Source of the DNA: Sepiola atlantica
Lineage: Eukaryota > Mollusca > Cephalopoda > Sepiida > Sepiolidae
Length of the DNA stretch: 64,000 bases
Direction: 5' to 3'
Assembly (NCBI GenBank): GCA_963556195.1
Contig: OY744523.1
Coordinates: 77,642,445 to 77,706,444 of the forward strand
Shown here: piece after piece, positions 1 to 9,580 of the stretch
Layout of the letters: every line of letters starts with the position of its first letter
Position numbering within the stretch: the first letter of the stretch is position 1
Translations under genes and position numbers: made by a program
The notes under the pieces: model-generated
Databases searched by the model: none
What the model saw: the letters and a program-made list of their open reading frames with translations, nothing else
What the model was told of the DNA's origin: nothing

Positions 1-115
1 AACATAAGGATTCTAGGTGTTCGGAATGATCTTTTTATTAAGTTCCTTTCTTTGAGAAGAGACTACATTGAGAGAAGAATTCACTTAACAAAACATAAGG
101 ATTCTAGGTGTTCGG
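1..115. repeat. Partial tandem duplication at the window edge
   Basis: A 25-base block beginning AACATAAGGATTCTAGG occurs at 1-25 and again at 91-115, so the spacing is 90 bp. The first copy is cut by the window edge, so the array length is unknown. It directly precedes a SINE. Confidence 0.6.
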
Positions 116-360
116 AAATTTTTAGATGAGTATTAATTATTTGGATTATTAGGATTACTCTTTTTATCTTGCATGTTATTCTCACAAAGTTCCGGATGAT
201 GTAATATATATCTTCTTTAGGTGCATCTTTTACAACTCGGGAATCTTTATGTCAAACTTATACAGAACCTCGAATTTAACCTTTTAATTGATCTACAGGG
301 GTAAATTGTTCTCGCTCCATCAGCCATGACTGAGTAAAATTCTTAAGCCATTCTTTATTA
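116..360 (-). mobile_element. SINE family D copy, minus strand
   Basis: Read on the minus strand this matches the body of the family D repeats at 540-720 and 28500-28660: a segment around 'ATCAGCCATGACTGAG', then a stretch resembling AAAGGGTTC, then a diverged CGAAACGTTGTGAGAATA block. It lies head-to-head with the next copy, forming an inverted SINE pair. It is clearly older than the plus-strand copy because many positions differ. The tRNA-like head is not clear here. Confidence 0.6.
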
Positions 361-375
361 TATTCTTAATATGCA

Positions 376-720
376 CCATGGATTCCTGTCGCAAGGAACC
401 CGTGGCACAACAGATAAAAGTGTAAAGTATATCCAGTTTTAAGTGTCAGTTATCTGAAGGTTGAATATTTAATCCTCAGTGCGGGTGCTACTAAGAATAT
501 ATTTAAGAATTTCTGAAGACTTCTACGTAGTCATGGCTGAAAGAACTGAATTAAATAAAGGGTTCCATTTAAAATTCTCTACAGATTCTTGGGTTCGACA
601 TAAAGATTCCCAAGTTTGACAAGATGCCCCTGAAGAAGATCAGAGGTCACATCGACCGAAACGTTGTGAGAATAACATCTAAGATTAAACAGTAGTCTGA
701 ATAATCAAAATAATCCAAAT
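376..720 (+). mobile_element. SINE family D, tRNA-Arg-like head, hammerhead-like core
   Basis: The head at about 405-435 (CCGTGGCACAACAGATAAAA) resembles the A-box half of tRNA-Arg. The same head occurs at 28257 and 49367. The body holds AAATAAAGGGTTCC and, at 630-662, CTGAAGA, then a GGTC/GACC hairpin (645-648 with 654-657), then GAAAC. That order matches the conserved core of a hammerhead ribozyme (CUGANGA, stem II, GAAA). No cleavage site could be assigned. Family membership is well supported by four copies in the window; ribozyme identity is inference. Confidence 0.65.
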
Positions 721-1673
721 AAAAATTCTATTGATTTAATTTTTTTCATGATTGCTATTAGATTGTAATCCATGACGTTTTATGCAAAAAATTCTTTTTA
801 AGGTGCTGTATTTCTTTGAAACGCTGCACTATTATTATTTTCAAGTTGGAAATAAATTAGGACCGTACGTATTCTTTGAATTACTACAAAGTTAAATTCT
901 CAAACTGGTTTGCTTTTATTCAAATACATCATTTTCTCTCAATATTCATAAAACATGTGATCACCTAATATCAAATGCAATGTCAGTAATGAAAGTGCAT
1001 TGGTGGGTTTCTTTTTTCGATTGAAAAAGGCAAGTCTAAGTCTGAAGGGATAATTATTGATCCATAATGGTGATCCACTTCCCTGGTTCCATTTTGCAAA
1101 AAAAAGACAATATTCTAGTTGCATGTCACATGAATATTTGAAACAATTCTACCTTGAACTGACCAATGATCAAGAAGTGACAGCTCAGTGGTTAAGACTA
1201 GTCTTGAATAAAGGTCATTTCTTTCTTGCATGAAGCAAATTTAATCTAGGATTAGCAGAGGAATGGAATAGGCTTCAGCAAAGTAAAAACGTAAAACGGT
1301 CGGATATTTTAGAGAAATGACCTCTTGCAGAAATCTGAATTTTGTAAAGCCGGTTATCAACAAGTTGAAATATTGAAATGAGTTGTACTTTTACTATTGC
1401 TATGATGGAAAGCCAATTGTTATTTCTTTCTTTTCATTTAGTGATGAATAATCTATGTTTCTATACAAAAAATGTTGAAGATGTTTTTTTTATGCCATGA
1501 AATTTATAAATTTTGACAATTTTATCCGTAAATTGGAACGAACCAACGAACAAGATTTATTAGCACCATGTCTTTATTTTAATCTTTATAAGGGTACGTA
1601 AAAGTGGTTCAAAAATGTTCTGTTCAGGAATTCTTTTACCCGTGCTGGAATAGATATCCTTTTGATTTAATAT
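721..1673. other. No recognised feature
   Basis: AT-rich sequence without a supported gene or clear repeat. A 61-codon open frame at 939-1124 (minus) looks like chance. Confidence 0.5.
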
Positions 1674-1678
1674 ATATG

Positions 1679-1923
1679 TGTTGTAGATCTGTGCTAGGGG
1701 TCACAAAGATAACAACCACAAATTGTGACAGGTTAAAATATACAATGTATTTATTCATAGCAATACAGTAACGCCACTAAATGTGGTAGGAGATGACGGA
1801 TTCCTACCATGCGGTAAAACATGAATAGGAATGTCCTCTGTTTGAGTCTTTGCAACCATGGTATTTATTATAGATGGTTGCTTCCATTAGTTCTTCAATA
1901 GGGGTGATTTGTACCCCACAACA
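1679..1923 (-). repeat. 3' LTR of the gypsy element (245 bp)
   Basis: It matches 4862-5456 once the SINE insertion there is removed. Its ends on the plus strand are TGTTGTAG and CCCACAACA, and it abuts the target duplication ATATG on its outer side. Confidence 0.93.
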
Positions 1924-1934
1924 CCCCCCTCCCG
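1924..1934 (-). other. Polypurine tract
   Basis: On the minus strand CGGGAGGGGGG lies immediately before the 3' LTR, the position and composition expected for the plus-strand DNA primer of an LTR retrotransposon. Confidence 0.85.
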
Positions 1935-1940
1935 AGCTTT

Positions 1941-2315
1941 TCATTCCCCTGGAATGATCGTATAGCTCTTTTTTCTGGGATTGATCTCTATGGGATCGAA
2001 CCCTTTTCTTTCTCTGGAAGATCGGCGTTGTCCGGCTGCTTGTGGTGTTACCAGGTCGAACGTGTCATATATATGGTCCATTACTTCTTCTTGTTCAACA
2101 GGAGGTTGTCTGTCGTCATCAGTGACACGTTTCCGAATTTGGTTCAAATGCTTCTTGTGAGTGAATTTTGGACCTTCGATTATGTAAACCATCCGCCCGA
2201 TCCTCTGCTTGACCTTTCCTAGTTCCCACATCATACTATTATTTTTATGTACCCGGAAAAATACCTTTTCCCCCGGTAAATACCTCTTTTTAGGAACTGT
2301 AGTATTCGGCGGTTT
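1941..2315 (-). pseudogene. Integrase C-terminal remnant of gypsy pol
   Basis: The frame is open from just after the protease stop to 1941. Near its start it reads RYLPGEKVFFRVHK, then MMWELGKVKQRIGRMVYII: the small beta-barrel (GPY/F-like) tail typical of Ty3/gypsy integrases, which helps bind DNA or chromatin. It is followed by a hydrophilic tail that stops next to the PPT. It is in the same frame as gag and protease and joins directly to the first residues of the RT region, so one large deletion removed RT, RNase H and the integrase core. The first ATG at 2234 is not a real start; this was the end of a polyprotein. Confidence 0.8.
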
Positions 2316-2762
2316 TTAGAATATTGGTTTTGCTTCATCCAGCAATTCGAATCTCGCTTTTATTTTCATGCAGCATCCAAGCTTTTCAGAAAAAACACTT
2401 GGAAAACAATTTTTTAGATCTTTTTTTAGTTTGACGGCTTCGGCCGTTGAATTTTCGACTTTTTGACAAAAATCACTCATTGGCGAGTCCCATAATTCAA
2501 ATTCTTGGATCCAGTCAGATCCAAATAAATTTGATGTGTTCCTAAGAACGAATACTTTTAACTTTTTTGTCTTTCTTTTTAGTGAAACATTAATAATTAA
2601 TTCACCTTCAAAATGTATCTTTTCACCAGTTACCGATCTTGCGATTTTATTCGTCTTCATCATCGGGGGCTTACCTAATTTCTTCCACGTGTGAACATTT
2701 ATAATCGATATATCCGACCCTGAATCGAGTTGCAGATTTACTTCTCTATTTCCGATTCTCAC
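2316..2762 (-). pseudogene. Retropepsin (aspartic protease) and start of RT, gypsy pol
   Basis: The catalytic motif LQLDSGSD is at residues 10-17 of the 148-residue frame (Asp13). A flap region and the conserved distal motif (SNLFGSDWIQEF) follow, as in the proteases of Mag-type Ty3/gypsy elements. The enzyme would cleave the Gag-Pol polyprotein inside particles. The last about 60 residues resemble the linker into reverse transcriptase and end at AKPIF followed by a stop, which is the deletion junction. The frame is the same as gag upstream (2871-3944), separated by 36 codons and one TGA. The ATG is internal to the polyprotein. Confidence 0.88.
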
Positions 2763-2870
2763 CGTAACATATTTCCTTATGTTCTCTGTTGGTGATGGGT
2801 CCCTTTTTGCAGTTTTTATGTAGTTCTTTTTTCCTACTTTTGCTCTGCAATATGAGGCCTTGTGTCCTTC

Positions 2871-3944
2871 TCATTTGCATAGGTCACACGTTATTTTCTT
2901 ATGGTACCAACATGCATTGTACCCATGAGGTCCTCCACATTTACTACAAGGGGTCCTAGGCTTTTGTCTATCCTGATAATTTTGTGAAGGGTTCTTTTTG
3001 CCTCTTGGTTGGTAATAGCTGGCGGGTGAGTGTCCTTTATTTTTGGAGTGTATCTTTTTAATGTGAGCGATACCTGCTTCCTCTATGTTTCGGGAATCTT
3101 GTTTCACTGCCACGAACCGTTGACAATCTTCAGCCAGTTTCTGAAGCGTTAAATCAGGTTCTAATTCCAGTTTATTTAGAGCACGACGTCTTATATCGGC
3201 GTCTTTTGTGGCTATCAAACCTTGTGTGAATATTAGGCATCTAAAATTATCTGCCGTTAATGATGACAACTTGAAGTCGTCACAGTTTTTATTAACTATA
3301 GACGCAAAAGTCGTATAATCCTGATTTTCCTTATGTGTAATATTCATACATTTCCATCTTTTATGGAAAAGGCTTGTCTTTGGACAGTATAACTCCATTA
3401 ACAGTTTGACTGCCTCGTCAAACGACAATTCGTTGGTTTTTCTTGGCAAAATATAATCCACGAATTTGTTATGTTCGGATGCACCCAACTTCCGTAGTAA
3501 TAAACGAACCTTCTTTTGATCCGTCCATGAACCACAATCAATCTTGAATAAGTCTTCAAATCTTCTGAAGTATACTTCAAACGTTAGGTCTTCCTCAGGA
3601 GCATAGCGAAATGTATCAATGGTTGACCAGATCGCATTTTGCAAAAAAGCCTGTCCGTTGTCCTTATTCATTAAAACTTGCGTTAACAAATCCATTTTTT
3701 TATCTGATTGGTTTTTATGCTCTAAATGTAATTTTTTCAATTCCAATATTTGTTCGTTCATTTCTTTCTTTTCTTCCGCGGCGTATTTCATCAATTCTTT
3801 ACTTTCTCTTCCCTGTTTTTCCTCGAAGTATTTCATTAAACTTAACCGCTTCTCGTCATTTTGTTTCTGTACTATCAATTGTTCTTCTCGAAACCTTTTT
3901 TCAAGTTCTAATTGTTGATTTTGTTGAAGTTTTATAATTTCCAA
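2871..3944 (-). CDS. gag: Gag (capsid/nucleocapsid) of gypsy element, ended by a TGA
   Basis: A 357-residue open frame. Residues 1-95 are rich in K, E, Q and L and look like a coiled coil. Residues about 105-290 match the capsid-like domain of Ty3/gypsy Gag proteins (WSTIDTFRYAPEEDLTFEVY, then FRRFEDLFKID). A basic linker is followed by one complete CCHC zinc knuckle, C333-x2-C336-x3-H340-x4-C345. A second knuckle begins with C353-x2-C356, but a TGA interrupts it after residue 357; its His and last Cys lie downstream in the same frame. Gag packages the element RNA into particles in the cytoplasm. The stop could be a mutation or, less likely, a read-through site. ATG at 3944 is the first in a long open frame and a plausible true start. 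Confidence 0.88.
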   Translation of the reverse strand: MEIIKLQQNQQLELEKRFREEQLIVQKQNDEKRLSLMKYFEEKQGRESKELMKYAAEEKKEMNEQILELKKLHLEHKNQSDKKMDLLTQVLMNKDNGQAFLQNAIWSTIDTFRYAPEEDLTFEVYFRRFEDLFKIDCGSWTDQKKVRLLLRKLGASEHNKFVDYILPRKTNELSFDEAVKLLMELYCPKTSLFHKRWKCMNITHKENQDYTTFASIVNKNCDDFKLSSLTADNFRCLIFTQGLIATKDADIRRRALNKLELEPDLTLQKLAEDCQRFVAVKQDSRNIEEAGIAHIKKIHSKNKGHSPASYYQPRGKKNPSQNYQDRQKPRTPCSKCGGPHGYNACWYHKKITCDLCK

Positions 3945-4843
3945 AATCTGTTTTGAAAATCCTCCATTTTTTTTTTTTTTTATGACAAAAAAAAAGTTTT
4001 CAGAAACAAACCAATTTTTCTATAGTAATAACTCTACAAAAAAAACTTTTACAATTTTTGTATCTGGTTATATTGACGAGTATTTCCTTAATTTATTTTT
4101 TTCTTTGTGTGGCAATTTTCCACTAGAAAATAATTCAGCGTTTGTGTTTATACAGAAAAAAGTTTGACCTTTTTTTTTTTTTTTCTTCAAATTTCATTTC
4201 GTAATGTGTAAGTATTTAGTTCAAATCTTTGTTGAACATACACTTTTTTTTCTTTTACAAAGAATTAGTTTTTTTTTTGTGAAAAAAAACGAGTTCATAG
4301 CATTTATTTAAATATTGGCCATAATTTCCGCTTTAAGTGCGTAACAGAATATCATATTTTCTCATTAACACAAAGTGTTATGCCGTACCTGCTTGTCGAA
4401 AGTGTTGTTTTTTTTCAACGTGCCAGTCAGTCAGAGAAAAATTTATTTTAATCGGAAAAATCCGACGTAACATTTTAATTTTGTTTTTCAATGCTAATGC
4501 CTTTTTAAGACAATCTTTTTAGAACGAACAATTTTTTTTTTTGTACTTACTGAAACTTTGAGTCGTTTTTTTTTTTTTCAGTTGTCGTAAATCCACGCCA
4601 TTTATGTGTTCCGTTTTAACTCGTAGTTTAGGCTTCTTGTGGCTTTTTTTTCTCAACAGCAAGATAAGACTTTTTTGACGACGTCTTTAGTTGGTTGACG
4701 TTTTTTTTTTTTTCAAGTAAATCCTTGCCCGAATCTTCGTTATTCAGTTTTTTGTCGAATGATCCGGTAACTTTCTTGAGTAATCTTGGTAGCCAGTTTG
4801 TCGTGACTGGTATAAACTCAAAATCCTCACGTATGTTCTTTAC
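3945..4843 (-). other. A-rich 5' leader of the gypsy element
   Basis: About 900 bases between PBS and gag with no long open frame. On the minus strand it carries at least six A-runs of 8-14 bases (for example 3967-3980, 4170-4183, 4567-4578, 4700-4713). This is long for an untranslated leader. Confidence 0.7.
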
Positions 4844-4861
4844 TAAATTTCTCGTCGCCAG
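4844..4861 (-). other. Primer binding site
   Basis: On the minus strand the bases right after the 5' LTR read CTGGCGACGAG. A TGG at or one base after the LTR end is the usual complement of a tRNA CCA tail. I did not identify which tRNA. Confidence 0.7.
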
Positions 4862-5456
4862 TGTTGTAGACCCGTGCTAGGGGTCACAAAGATAACAACC
4901 ACAAATTGTGACAGGTTAAAATATACAATGTATTTATTCATAGCAATACAGTAACGCCACTAAATGTGGTAGGAGATGACCGGATTCCTACCATACGGTA
5001 AAACATGAATAGGAATGTCCTCTATATTTAACACCTACCCACTATAGGAGTATGTGACACAAGGTCGGAAAGTGGGATTTGAAAAGCCAGCGCCCGAGAG
5101 GTGAGCGCTTTAGCCACTAAAAATTGCCTGGGCAGCCCCGTCGGCATTCCCCGGTAGGGGCGCCTCAGACAGTAAGCTATAAACTTACTCCTCCCCAAAG
5201 AGGAGAGGCAAAGCCTGGGAGGGTGGACCTCCTAGAACTGCACAGGACAGACCCATAGACCGGCGGAATCATGCCCCGAAGGCCAAGACAACACCGGTCT
5301 ATAGGGTGTAGTATCCATCGGAACAGATACCACACGTGGTACGAGGACTCTCACATAATAGGAATGTCCTCTGTTTGAGTCTTTGCAACCATGGTATTTA
5401 TTATAGATGGTTGCTTCCATTAGTTATTCAATAGGGGTGATTTGTACCCCACAACA
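4862..5456 (-). repeat. 5' LTR of the gypsy element, split by a SINE
   Basis: The two halves, 4862-5023 and 5373-5456, align end to end with the 3' LTR. The split carries the 16-bp duplication AATAGGAATGTCCTCT at 5008-5023 and 5357-5372. Confidence 0.92.
5024..5356 (-). mobile_element. SINE family A inserted in the LTR
   Basis: A 333-bp insertion flanked by a 16-bp target duplication. A homologous 297-bp copy at 52030-52326 has its own 16-bp duplication, and diverged copies lie at 25550-25800 and 46055-46150. On the minus strand a tRNA-like stretch (TGGCTAAAGCGCTC, an A-box match, followed by TTTTCAAATCCC, a weak B-box) is at about 5060-5125, close to the 3' end. About 230 GC-richer bases with CCTGGGCAGCC and GGAGAGGCAAAGCC (plus strand) precede it. 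Orientation and class are therefore uncertain. Confidence 0.85.
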
Positions 5457-5461
5457 ATATG

Positions 5462-5860
5462 TTACACTATTCATTGTGCAGTGCAATTGGTTTGGGGTGC
5501 AACTATGATGCGATGTTTTGTAGCATAATAACTCTGCAAAGTGCATAATGAATGCATTCTTATTCCCATCAGAGACAGACATGTTGGTTATTTACATGTT
5601 TCTCATTCATTTTGGTTTTTGTTATGCTCGAAACGTTTCAGCAATTGTCACCTTCTTCGGCTGCCTTTTGTCATATTCAGTTAATATCTTCAGATAATTT
5701 CGAACAGAAACCTTTATTTATGTCTTTTAGATATGTTGTATTTGTTCATTTGTCTTAATATATTGAATATACATCCTCTAAGTAGAATTCACACTTAAAT
5801 ATCTCTTATCAAACGCCTTTATCCACTAGGCTATGTGATCAGTCATTGTTATTAACTTAT
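5462..5860. other. No recognised feature
   Basis: AT-rich sequence with no supported gene between the retrotransposon and the satellite array. Confidence 0.5.
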
Positions 5861-6484
5861 TTAATCATGATTTCAAAAATATTGTCAAATGACAATGTTG
5901 ATAGTGTCAATATGTTGAGAATAGTATGAAATCATCAAAGCTTTGCATATAAATTATCTTTCATTTAATCATGATTTCAAAAATATTGTCAAATGACAAT
6001 GTTGATAGTGTCAATATGTTGAGAATAGTATGAAATCATCAAAGCTTTGCATATAAATTATCTTTCATTTAATCATGATTTCAAAAATATTGTCAAATGA
6101 CAATGTTGATAGTGTCAATATGTTGAGAATAGTATGAAATCATCAAAGCTTTGCATATAAATTATCTTTCATTTAATCATGATTTCAAAAATATTGTCAA
6201 ATGATAATGTTGATAGTGTCAATATGTTGAGAATAGTATGAAATCATCAAAGCTTTGCATATAAATTATTTTTCATTTAATCATGATTTCAAAAATATTG
6301 TCAAATGACAATGTTGATAGTGTCAATATGTTGAGAATAGTATGAAATCATCAAAGCTTTGCATATAAATTATCTTTCATTTAATCATGATTTCAAAAAT
6401 ATTGTCAAATGACAATGTTGATCGTGTCTATATGTTGAGAATAGTATGAAATCATCAAAGCTTTGCATATAAATTATCTTGGAT
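5861..6484. repeat. 104-bp satellite, six units
   Basis: Units start at 5861, 5965, 6069, 6173, 6277 and 6381, a constant 104-bp period. The units are almost identical; the few differences include GATAATG in unit 4 and GATCGTGTCTA in unit 6. Each unit contains the inverted pair ATTGTC-AAAT-GACAAT. The array ends abruptly at TCTTGGATTTAAG. Confidence 0.97.
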
Positions 6485-6654
6485 TTAAGTTATGTTTTCA
6501 AATAGCTGGTGCACTCAGTACTGAGCAAATGAGTAGCGGAATTTTTAACGTCTAACAGTTAACCTTCTAATTTTTAATAAATTTATCTTGACACAGATAC
6601 ACATTTCCATGGTAACTAATATTTTAAACTAATGGTATGCATAAATCTGGTGAT

Positions 6655-6815
6655 CACCTGAGGTGACTGTGGTTAAGTGGATAACGACGTGGACTGACGA
6701 CTTGGGTGTGCCAAGTTGATTCCATAATACCACTTTCATGTAGGGATGTTAGCAACTATGCCGACAACAGAATCAAACCGGTCAACAAAGTTATACCATT
6801 CTGATTGATACAAAT
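6655..6815 (+). mobile_element. SINE family B (tRNA-derived), degenerate
   Basis: The A-box region GTGGTTAAGTGGATAACG and the following CCAAGTTGATTCCATAATACC align with better copies at 44118-44345 and 56749-56976. The B-box is damaged (TTGATTCC where the 56-kb copy has GTTCGAATCC) and part of the body is deleted. Confidence 0.8.
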
Positions 6816-6864
6816 ATACTTTTTTACCTGACCATGAAAATATCAGTTATCATTGAATGGTAAT

Positions 6865-6868
<4 letters not shown>

Positions 6869-6922
<54 letters not shown>
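6869..6922. repeat. (TA)n microsatellite
   Basis: 27 uninterrupted TA units directly before a family C repeat. Confidence 0.98.
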
Positions 6923-6923
<1 letters not shown>

Positions 6924-7015
6924 TAGAAGTATACCCGGGCCAGAGTGGGTAAACTTAATCATCCCAATCAGAAGAGTTTTGCACCACGAGTATATATTGT
7001 TATGCACTAGCATTC
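6923..7015 (+). mobile_element. Family C interspersed repeat, 5' fragment
   Basis: It starts TACTAGAAGTATACCCGGGC and contains AGAGTTTTGCACCAC, shared with the copies at 35939 and 44480. I cannot assign the class. Confidence 0.6.
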
Positions 7016-7019
7016 GTTA

Positions 7020-9527
7020 GGACTACAAGTCTTTTGAGATATGATAATAATAAAAAAAGATGAAAGCCGAGGTCCTAGGGTTCTGATTTAAATGATAAGA
7101 AAGCACAGGGGAAGAGTTCTCCATTTCTAGACACCAGTTAAAGTAAAGGAAAGACAGTCAACACACTAGTGTGAAATCACATAAGACAACCAAGTTAGTG
7201 ATTCAAATACAAATATTTATTTACATAAATACAGGAAAGAAATAGAAAATAAAAAATCAAATCTAATATAGAAAAAGGGGTTAAGAAGGAATATATCTAA
7301 CTTATGAGCAAAGAATACATTCATATAAATAATATCAGTTTAGGAGAGAAAGAGGGGTATCAACTTACAGTACACCGATGAGAAATTCGGAGAGTAATCC
7401 ACAGTAAAGTTAAAGAGTTCAAAAAGTGTTAAATTTCTCTTTGTAGAAGAAGGATAGCAAAATGAATAAGCGTCACCTAGCGAAAGAAATAGGAGTCCGA
7501 TAAGTATAGGGTAAGGATGGGTTGACTTCTTTATAACAGGGTCGTCGCTACACAATCTTTCTCCGAGATCATAAATCAGGATAGATGAGTTGGAGCATAA
7601 TATATTCACTCCAGTCATTTAGGTGAAAATGTCAATGGGATTCTGATCATTTGGACGAGTTTTTTCAAATTCACATTTTCATTTACAGTGGAAAAGAGTC
7701 AGAAAATGAAAGTTGTTCGTATCAGATTTTCGTTGACTTAAAAATCTATTTATAACGAGACCCCACACGCCTCTCTGACCCGTGGAGCCACTTATAAACA
7801 TAGTCTATACTCGTCGTTTGTGTATCTGTGCTCACGCCTCTGGTTCTCTACACAGAGATCTTGTCAGACCGTGAACACTCTTTTAGTCGATGATCGTCGT
7901 AGTGGCAATAAAAAAAGATGTCGGTCGAATCTCCTCTAGGTCGGATGATGATGTAGATTCGTTGATCCTGCGAAGGCAACATTATTCTAGCAGAACAAAT
8001 CAACAATATAAATAATTCAACAAACATCGGTGAAGTCTTTTTTGTATGAAATAATTATTAACAATTAAGGAAAGAATCATTTTAACCTTGAAGTAAAGTC
8101 TATTTTTGGTAATATCTCTGGTGCTACGGTATCTCGCCGTCTCTCTCTCTCTGCATGTTTGCGGATCTCTTTACGATTGCCAGTTCTTAATTAAGTCATA
8201 AGTTGAACTAACTTGTCTACTTAAAACGATGGGTCTTACTTCGTCAGTCACGCATGCCTGGAATCGGCATGCGAGCCGAGCGTCCAGACACGTCTGGACT
8301 GCCCCGGGTCCGGGCTCTGACTGCCCGTGTAACTGTGTTCTCGTTCTAAACCCAAAGTCCTTTCTACTACTGAAAGGGAGTATTGTCACACCTTTTCTTT
8401 CTCAAACATCCCTCTTCCTCTCTCGGGAGTGGGTGGTGTGCGCGATACTGACTTACTCTCTTTTTCTCTCCCATCCCTTTTTCTGTGTCCCTCTTCCTTT
8501 TTCCTTGAGTCTTTCTTCCTCTCTCGGAGTTGTTTGGGGTTGGGTGGTACGTGCGGTACGGGCAATTGAAATTCCTCGCTTAGGCTTTATCTACCTAGAA
8601 AACAATTATCCCTTTCCTCGCTGGGGGAAGGAAATCTCTGCCCTAATTAATAGTGACAGCTTCTAGATGGCAATCTCTGACTTCGGCTCAGCCCGCCCTA
8701 ATAACATAGTACTGACACGCCTGACTGTATGTTTTTCGTTGGCGATAAAAGATTTTGCCAAAACTTTGTCCACCTGTTTAAACTCGGCCTATGTAAGATT
8801 TAAATGCAATTGACAATCTCACATGGCTTTCCTAGACAGCCCGGCGCCTTAACCCAGTTTGTTTTGAATAGCTGATTCCATGTTGAGAATATGTACTAGC
8901 CTTATATCACTACTTATTTCTATGTAGGGTCTAGCATCATCACCAAGATGCATACTAGTGCGCCTCCAGGTGCCGGATCCCCGTCGGTCCTAATTGTTAT
9001 GTCATATATTTTCTTTGAAGCGCTTTTGCACAATCTTCTTCAATAATAACGGCTTTATCTTCCTTTTTTTCTTCGGCTCTGCCTTTTTCTTTTTCTTCAT
9101 TGGTGTCGTCCGACTGACGGCTGATAAAAAAACTGTAAAATTGTGTCTATGTCCCCGAATTAGGAGACTATATAGATGTTGGCCACGTGACTGGATGCGT
9201 AGGTGTTCTTTTGCAAAGGTGTAAAATTTGACAGTTAATATTGGTGAAAAGGTCAGATTTACTTAGTGCCAAGGTCGCTGGGCGTGTTGACCATACTCGC
9301 TGGATTGAAGAAATCGACAATCAATATCAGTGACAATGTATGCTTGACGGAGCATGAGGAAAGGGTGCAGGAAGTAATATGTATCTTTGCTCGCTTGAAA
9401 TTATTTATCTTCTGTCCGCTTCTAAACTGAAATGAGGAAATAAAAATATACAAATGTACTCCGCCGGTATTCTCTCTGGTAAAGGTGCTTGAAAAGTATT
9501 AGGTTTGAATAATGGTATGACATGATA

Positions 9528-9530
<3 letters not shown>
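7020..9530. other. Unresolved block, partly GC-richer
   Basis: No gene recognised. 7740-8990 is less AT-rich than its surroundings and holds a C/T-rich tract (8380-8520) and a short perfect hairpin GTCCAGAC-AC-GTCTGGAC near 8282. Open frames at 7340-7618 (minus, 92 codons) and 8229-8666 (plus, 145 codons) match nothing I know. An AATAAA-rich stretch on the minus strand near 7215-7235 hints that part may be a retroelement LTR, but no ends could be fixed. Confidence 0.35.

Positions 9531-9532
<2 letters not shown>

Positions 9533-9578
<46 letters not shown>
9533..9578. repeat. (TA)n microsatellite
   Basis: A TA tract joining directly to the first unit of the 330-bp array. Confidence 0.97.

Positions 9579-9580
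<2 letters not shown>

Larger units (their letters stand above)
1679..5456 (-). mobile_element. Ty3/gypsy LTR retrotransposon, internally deleted
   Basis: A complete retrotransposon insertion on the minus strand. Both LTRs start TGTTG and end CAACA in element orientation, and the 5-bp sequence ATATG flanks the element on both sides (1674-1678 and 5457-5461). In element order the parts are 5' LTR, PBS, long A-rich leader, gag with zinc knuckle, retropepsin, a junction, the C-terminal integrase piece, PPT and 3' LTR. Reverse transcriptase, RNase H and the integrase catalytic core are missing, so it cannot move by itself. By eye the two LTRs differ at about 4 substitutions and one indel in 245 bp, which suggests a fairly recent insertion. 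A SINE later inserted into the 5' LTR. Confidence 0.93.

Noticed and set aside
3611..3937. Plus-strand hydrophobic open frames opposite gag
   Set aside because: Antisense shadows of the Lys/Glu-rich coiled-coil part of gag.
5861..6484. The 104-bp satellite as a ribozyme satellite
   Set aside because: No CTGANGA and GAAA pair in the right order on either strand of the unit.
8229..8666. 145-codon open frame
   Set aside because: Lies in a C/T-rich, less AT-rich stretch with biased composition and no recognisable domain.
7005..9001. ATTGTTATG at both ends as a target duplication of one large element
   Set aside because: A 9-mer match in AT-rich DNA is weak, and the sequences inside do not have TG/CA or inverted ends.
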